Of a DNA stretch of 64,000 nt, positions 61,815 through 64,000 are shown piece by piece. The position numbers and the translations under genes are program-made. Position 1 is the stretch's first letter; the number at the start of each line of letters is the position of its first letter. This DNA comes from UBA1181 sp963631545 (GTDB lineage Bacteria > Bacteroidota > Bacteroidia > Bacteroidales > Paludibacteraceae), in contig CAVGRN010000005.1 of assembly GCA_963631545.1 (NCBI GenBank), forward strand, positions 1-64,000. The letters run 5' to 3'. The notes under the pieces were generated by a model that saw only the letters and a list, made by a program, of their open reading frames with translations, had not been told where the DNA came from and made no database searches.

Positions 61815-64000
61815 ATGGAAACAGTATTTTTTATTGTCGTTGCATTCCTACTACTGCTGGCCGTTTTCGACCTGATGGTGGGAGTAAGCAATGATGCGGT
61901 GAACTTTATGACCGCCGGCATCGGCTCAAAAGCCGGATCTTTTAAGTTGGTGATGGCTGTAGCGGCTGTGGGAATCTTTTGCGGAGCGTCGCTGAGTAAT
62001 GGAATGATTGATGTGGCGCGCCACGGAATCTTCAATCCTGTGAACTTCTCGTTCTACGATGTGATGGTCATCTTCTTGGCGGTAATGGTTACAGACATTC
62101 TGCTGTTAGATTTGTTCAACTCACTCGGGATGCCTACCTCCACAACCGTGAGTATGGTGTTTGAGCTGCTGGGTGGTGCCTTCGCTCTCTCGCTCATTAA
62201 AATTGTAAAGGGGACGCTCAGTGCCGATGGCTTGCCATTGGGATTGGGCGATTTACTTAATTCGGAGAAGGCGCTTTCTGTCATTGTGGCGATTTTCGTC
62301 AGTGTGGCGATTGCCTTTTTATTCGGAGTTGTCGTGCAGTGGCTTTCGCGCTTGTTCTTCACGTTCTCTTATCACAAGAATGGAAAGTTGAAAATGGTGA
62401 TTTTCAGTGGATTGTCGTTCACTTGTATTGTGTGGTTCCTATTGGTTAGCGGGTTGAAGGGTTCCTCGCTGATGTCGGACGAAGTCCATACTTTCATCCT
62501 TGAAAATACTTGGATGTTGGTCGGCTCGCTTGCAGTTGCCTCCATCTTGCTGATGTGGATTCTTTCGTGCTTAAAAGTCAATGTTTTGAAATTCATTGTG
62601 ATGGCAGGAACATTCGCTCTTGCGATGGCATTCGCTGGAAACGATTTGGTGAACTTCGTTGGAGTGCCACTCACTGGATTGGAGTCGTTTGTTGATTACC
62701 GCAGTTCGGGGGCATCAGACCCATATTCATTTATGATGGTTTCACTGACGGAGAGTGTGCATACACCGCCTATTTATTTGATAATCTCGGGAGTGGTGAT
62801 GGTTTTAGCCTTGGTTACGTCGAAGAAAGCGCAGCACGTTGTGAAGACGAGCGTCGGACTGAGCAGCCAGGAAGAGGGCGATGAGTTGTTTGGCAGTTCC
62901 GCCATTGCGCGAGGCATCGTTCGCAATGTTTCGAAAATGAATGCTTTCGTGGTCAGACTCCTTCCTAAATCGGTTCTTGATTGGATAGATTCGCGCTTCA
63001 ACTCTAACGATGTGGAATTGGAGCAAGGTGCGGCGTTCGACTTGGTACGGGCCTCCATCAACCTTGTCTTGTCCAGTTTGCTCATTGCATTGGGAACGTC
63101 GCTCAAACTGCCGCTGTCAACCACCTATGTTACGTTTATGGTGGCAATGGGTAGTAGTTTGGCTGATAGGGCATGGAGTCGAGAGAGTGCGGTGTTCAGA
63201 ATCACGGGAGTCGTGTCTGTCATCGGAGGTTGGTTCGTAACTGCTGGCGCCGCATTCATCGCTTGTGCGACGTTTGCTTGCATCATCTTCTTCGGCGGAT
63301 TCCCAGCAATGTTCATCGTCATCGTAGCGTCTATTCTCATTCTGGTTCACAATAACATCAAGTTCGGAAAGAAAAAGAAAGAAGAAGAAGAGGATGTTCT
63401 TTTCAAGAGTATTATAAGGTCGAAAGATAAACTTGCCAACTGGACGATGTTCTGCCAACACGTCGGGTCATACAATAGTCGGCAGGTGGCTTTCGTGTCG
63501 CAGTGTTACGCTGACATCACTTCCGCTTTCTTCCAAGAAGAATATAAGAAATTGAAGAAATGCCGTTACCAGATTGATGAACAGCGGAAAGCACTGAAGC
63601 GTCAGCGTAGGCTGGAGATTATCGGACTCCGCCATGTGGAAACCATCACTGCCATTGAACATAACACTTGGTACTTCCTATCCAACAACTCGGTAGAGCA
63701 GATGTTGTATTGCTTGAAGCGTATTGACGACCCGTGCCTTGAGCATGTCGGCAACAATTTCACGCCCATTCAAGGTGAATACGTGGAACACTTTATGCCG
63801 ATGCGCGACAAGTTGATGGAATATCTCACCCTCACTCAGAAAATGTTGGAAGAAAACGATTTCAGTTCGGCAGACACCCTTCGTGTGGATTGCAAAGAAC
63901 TGCAAAATACGCTCTCCGCATACCGTAAACAATTGATAGACGACATACAGAAAAGTATGGTGAACATTGAGTCGATGACCGTCTACCTCAACATCGTGCA
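61815..64000 (+). CDS. PiT-family inorganic phosphate transporter, cut by the window end
   Basis: The first 728 codons of a PiT (SLC20-type) permease are present and the frame is still open at the window edge. Two copies of the PiT signature are visible: GVSNDAVNFMTAGIG near residue 22 and AGNDLVNFVGVPLTG near 278. About ten membrane segments span the first 510 residues. A long cytoplasmic, charged C-terminal region follows (from about 520), with helical stretches such as KKCRYQIDEQRKALKRQRR. This tail resembles a PhoU-like domain, which would fit the fused PiT-PhoU proteins of Bacteroidota, but the end is not seen. Confidence 0.9.
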   Translation, partial: METVFFIVVAFLLLLAVFDLMVGVSNDAVNFMTAGIGSKAGSFKLVMAVAAVGIFCGASLSNGMIDVARHGIFNPVNFSFYDVMVIFLAVMVTDILLLDLFNSLGMPTSTTVSMVFELLGGAFALSLIKIVKGTLSADGLPLGLGDLLNSEKALSVIVAIFVSVAIAFLFGVVVQWLSRLFFTFSYHKNGKLKMVIFSGLSFTCIVWFLLVSGLKGSSLMSDEVHTFILENTWMLVGSLAVASILLMWILSCLKVNVLKFIVMAGTFALAMAFAGNDLVNFVGVPLTGLESFVDYRSSGASDPYSFMMVSLTESVHTPPIYLIISGVVMVLALVTSKKAQHVVKTSVGLSSQEEGDELFGSSAIARGIVRNVSKMNAFVVRLLPKSVLDWIDSRFNSNDVELEQGAAFDLVRASINLVLSSLLIALGTSLKLPLSTTYVTFMVAMGSSLADRAWSRESAVFRITGVVSVIGGWFVTAGAAFIACATFACIIFFGGFPAMFIVIVASILILVHNNIKFGKKKKEEEEDVLFKSIIRSKDKLANWTMFCQHVGSYNSRQVAFVSQCYADITSAFFQEEYKKLKKCRYQIDEQRKALKRQRRLEIIGLRHVETITAIEHNTWYFLSNNSVEQMLYCLKRIDDPCLEHVGNNFTPIQGEYVEHFMPMRDKLMEYLTLTQKMLEENDFSSADTLRVDCKELQNTLSAYRKQLIDDIQKSMVNIESMTVYLNIV

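Overview
The window looks like chromosome of a member of the Bacteroidota, most likely the order Bacteroidales. The signs are a type IX secretion C-terminal sorting domain (gene at 400-891), PorT-type and DUF5723/OmpA outer-membrane proteins, DUF3109, DUF4197, DUF4199 and DoxX/BT_3928-type genes, no Shine-Dalgarno-like sequences before starts, and repeated matches to the Bacteroidota promoter -7 box TAnnTTTG placed 20 to 90 bases before start codons. Nearly everything is core housekeeping DNA. I see no prophage, CRISPR array, conjugative element or intact insertion sequence.

Layout. 1-399 has no gene: it holds an inverted-repeat-bounded block that looks like a relic of a mobile element, and a terminator. 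400-6259 (minus) carries a very small T9SS-tailed protein and a four-gene operon: LysM/PBP1 fusion, PorT-like barrel, rlmI, M48 protease. 6456-6938 (plus) is an unrecognised PD-(D/E)xK-like gene whose paralogue sits at 19626-20114. 6949-15606 (minus) holds a capA / SGNH / SGNH / MBOAT operon, probably for O-acylating a surface polymer, followed by dxs and a small membrane protein. 15684-17518 is DUF3109 plus an M16 peptidase; then mtaB, an orphan vsr, the second PD-(D/E)xK-like paralogue and clpC.

22964-33649 (mostly plus) has gyrA and a TPR protein, a family 2 glycosyltransferase, topB (minus), a DUF4197 lipoprotein, and a crp/fnr regulator with tyrA and a PagL-like outer-membrane deacylase. 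33697-44135 has a stand-alone trpB of the TrpB2 type, a giant alpha-2-macroglobulin-like protein, a lipoprotein and a DUF5723/OmpA protein with duplicated thrombospondin type 3 repeats. tRNA-His and an AmpG-like transporter follow.

45848-48600 (minus) is metA overlapping a U32 peptidase. 48724-55152 (plus) is ruvX-def-TPR-BT_3928-tpiA and then ispD-recG. 55218-61317 (minus) is a tightly packed seven-gene run ending in transketolase. The end holds the SRP RNA, tRNA-Thr and the first 728 codons of a PiT-type phosphate transporter cut by the window edge.

Themes: the isoprenoid MEP pathway is represented twice (dxs, ispD), central carbon metabolism by tpiA and tkt, and the cell envelope by many exported proteins. 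The least explained items are the two dispersed PD-(D/E)xK-like paralogues with their own promoters, the capA-SGNH-SGNH-MBOAT operon, and the LysM-PBP1 fusion. Several start codons were moved downstream from the longest reading frame; three of those upstream starts overlap or lie upstream of the promoter -7 box.
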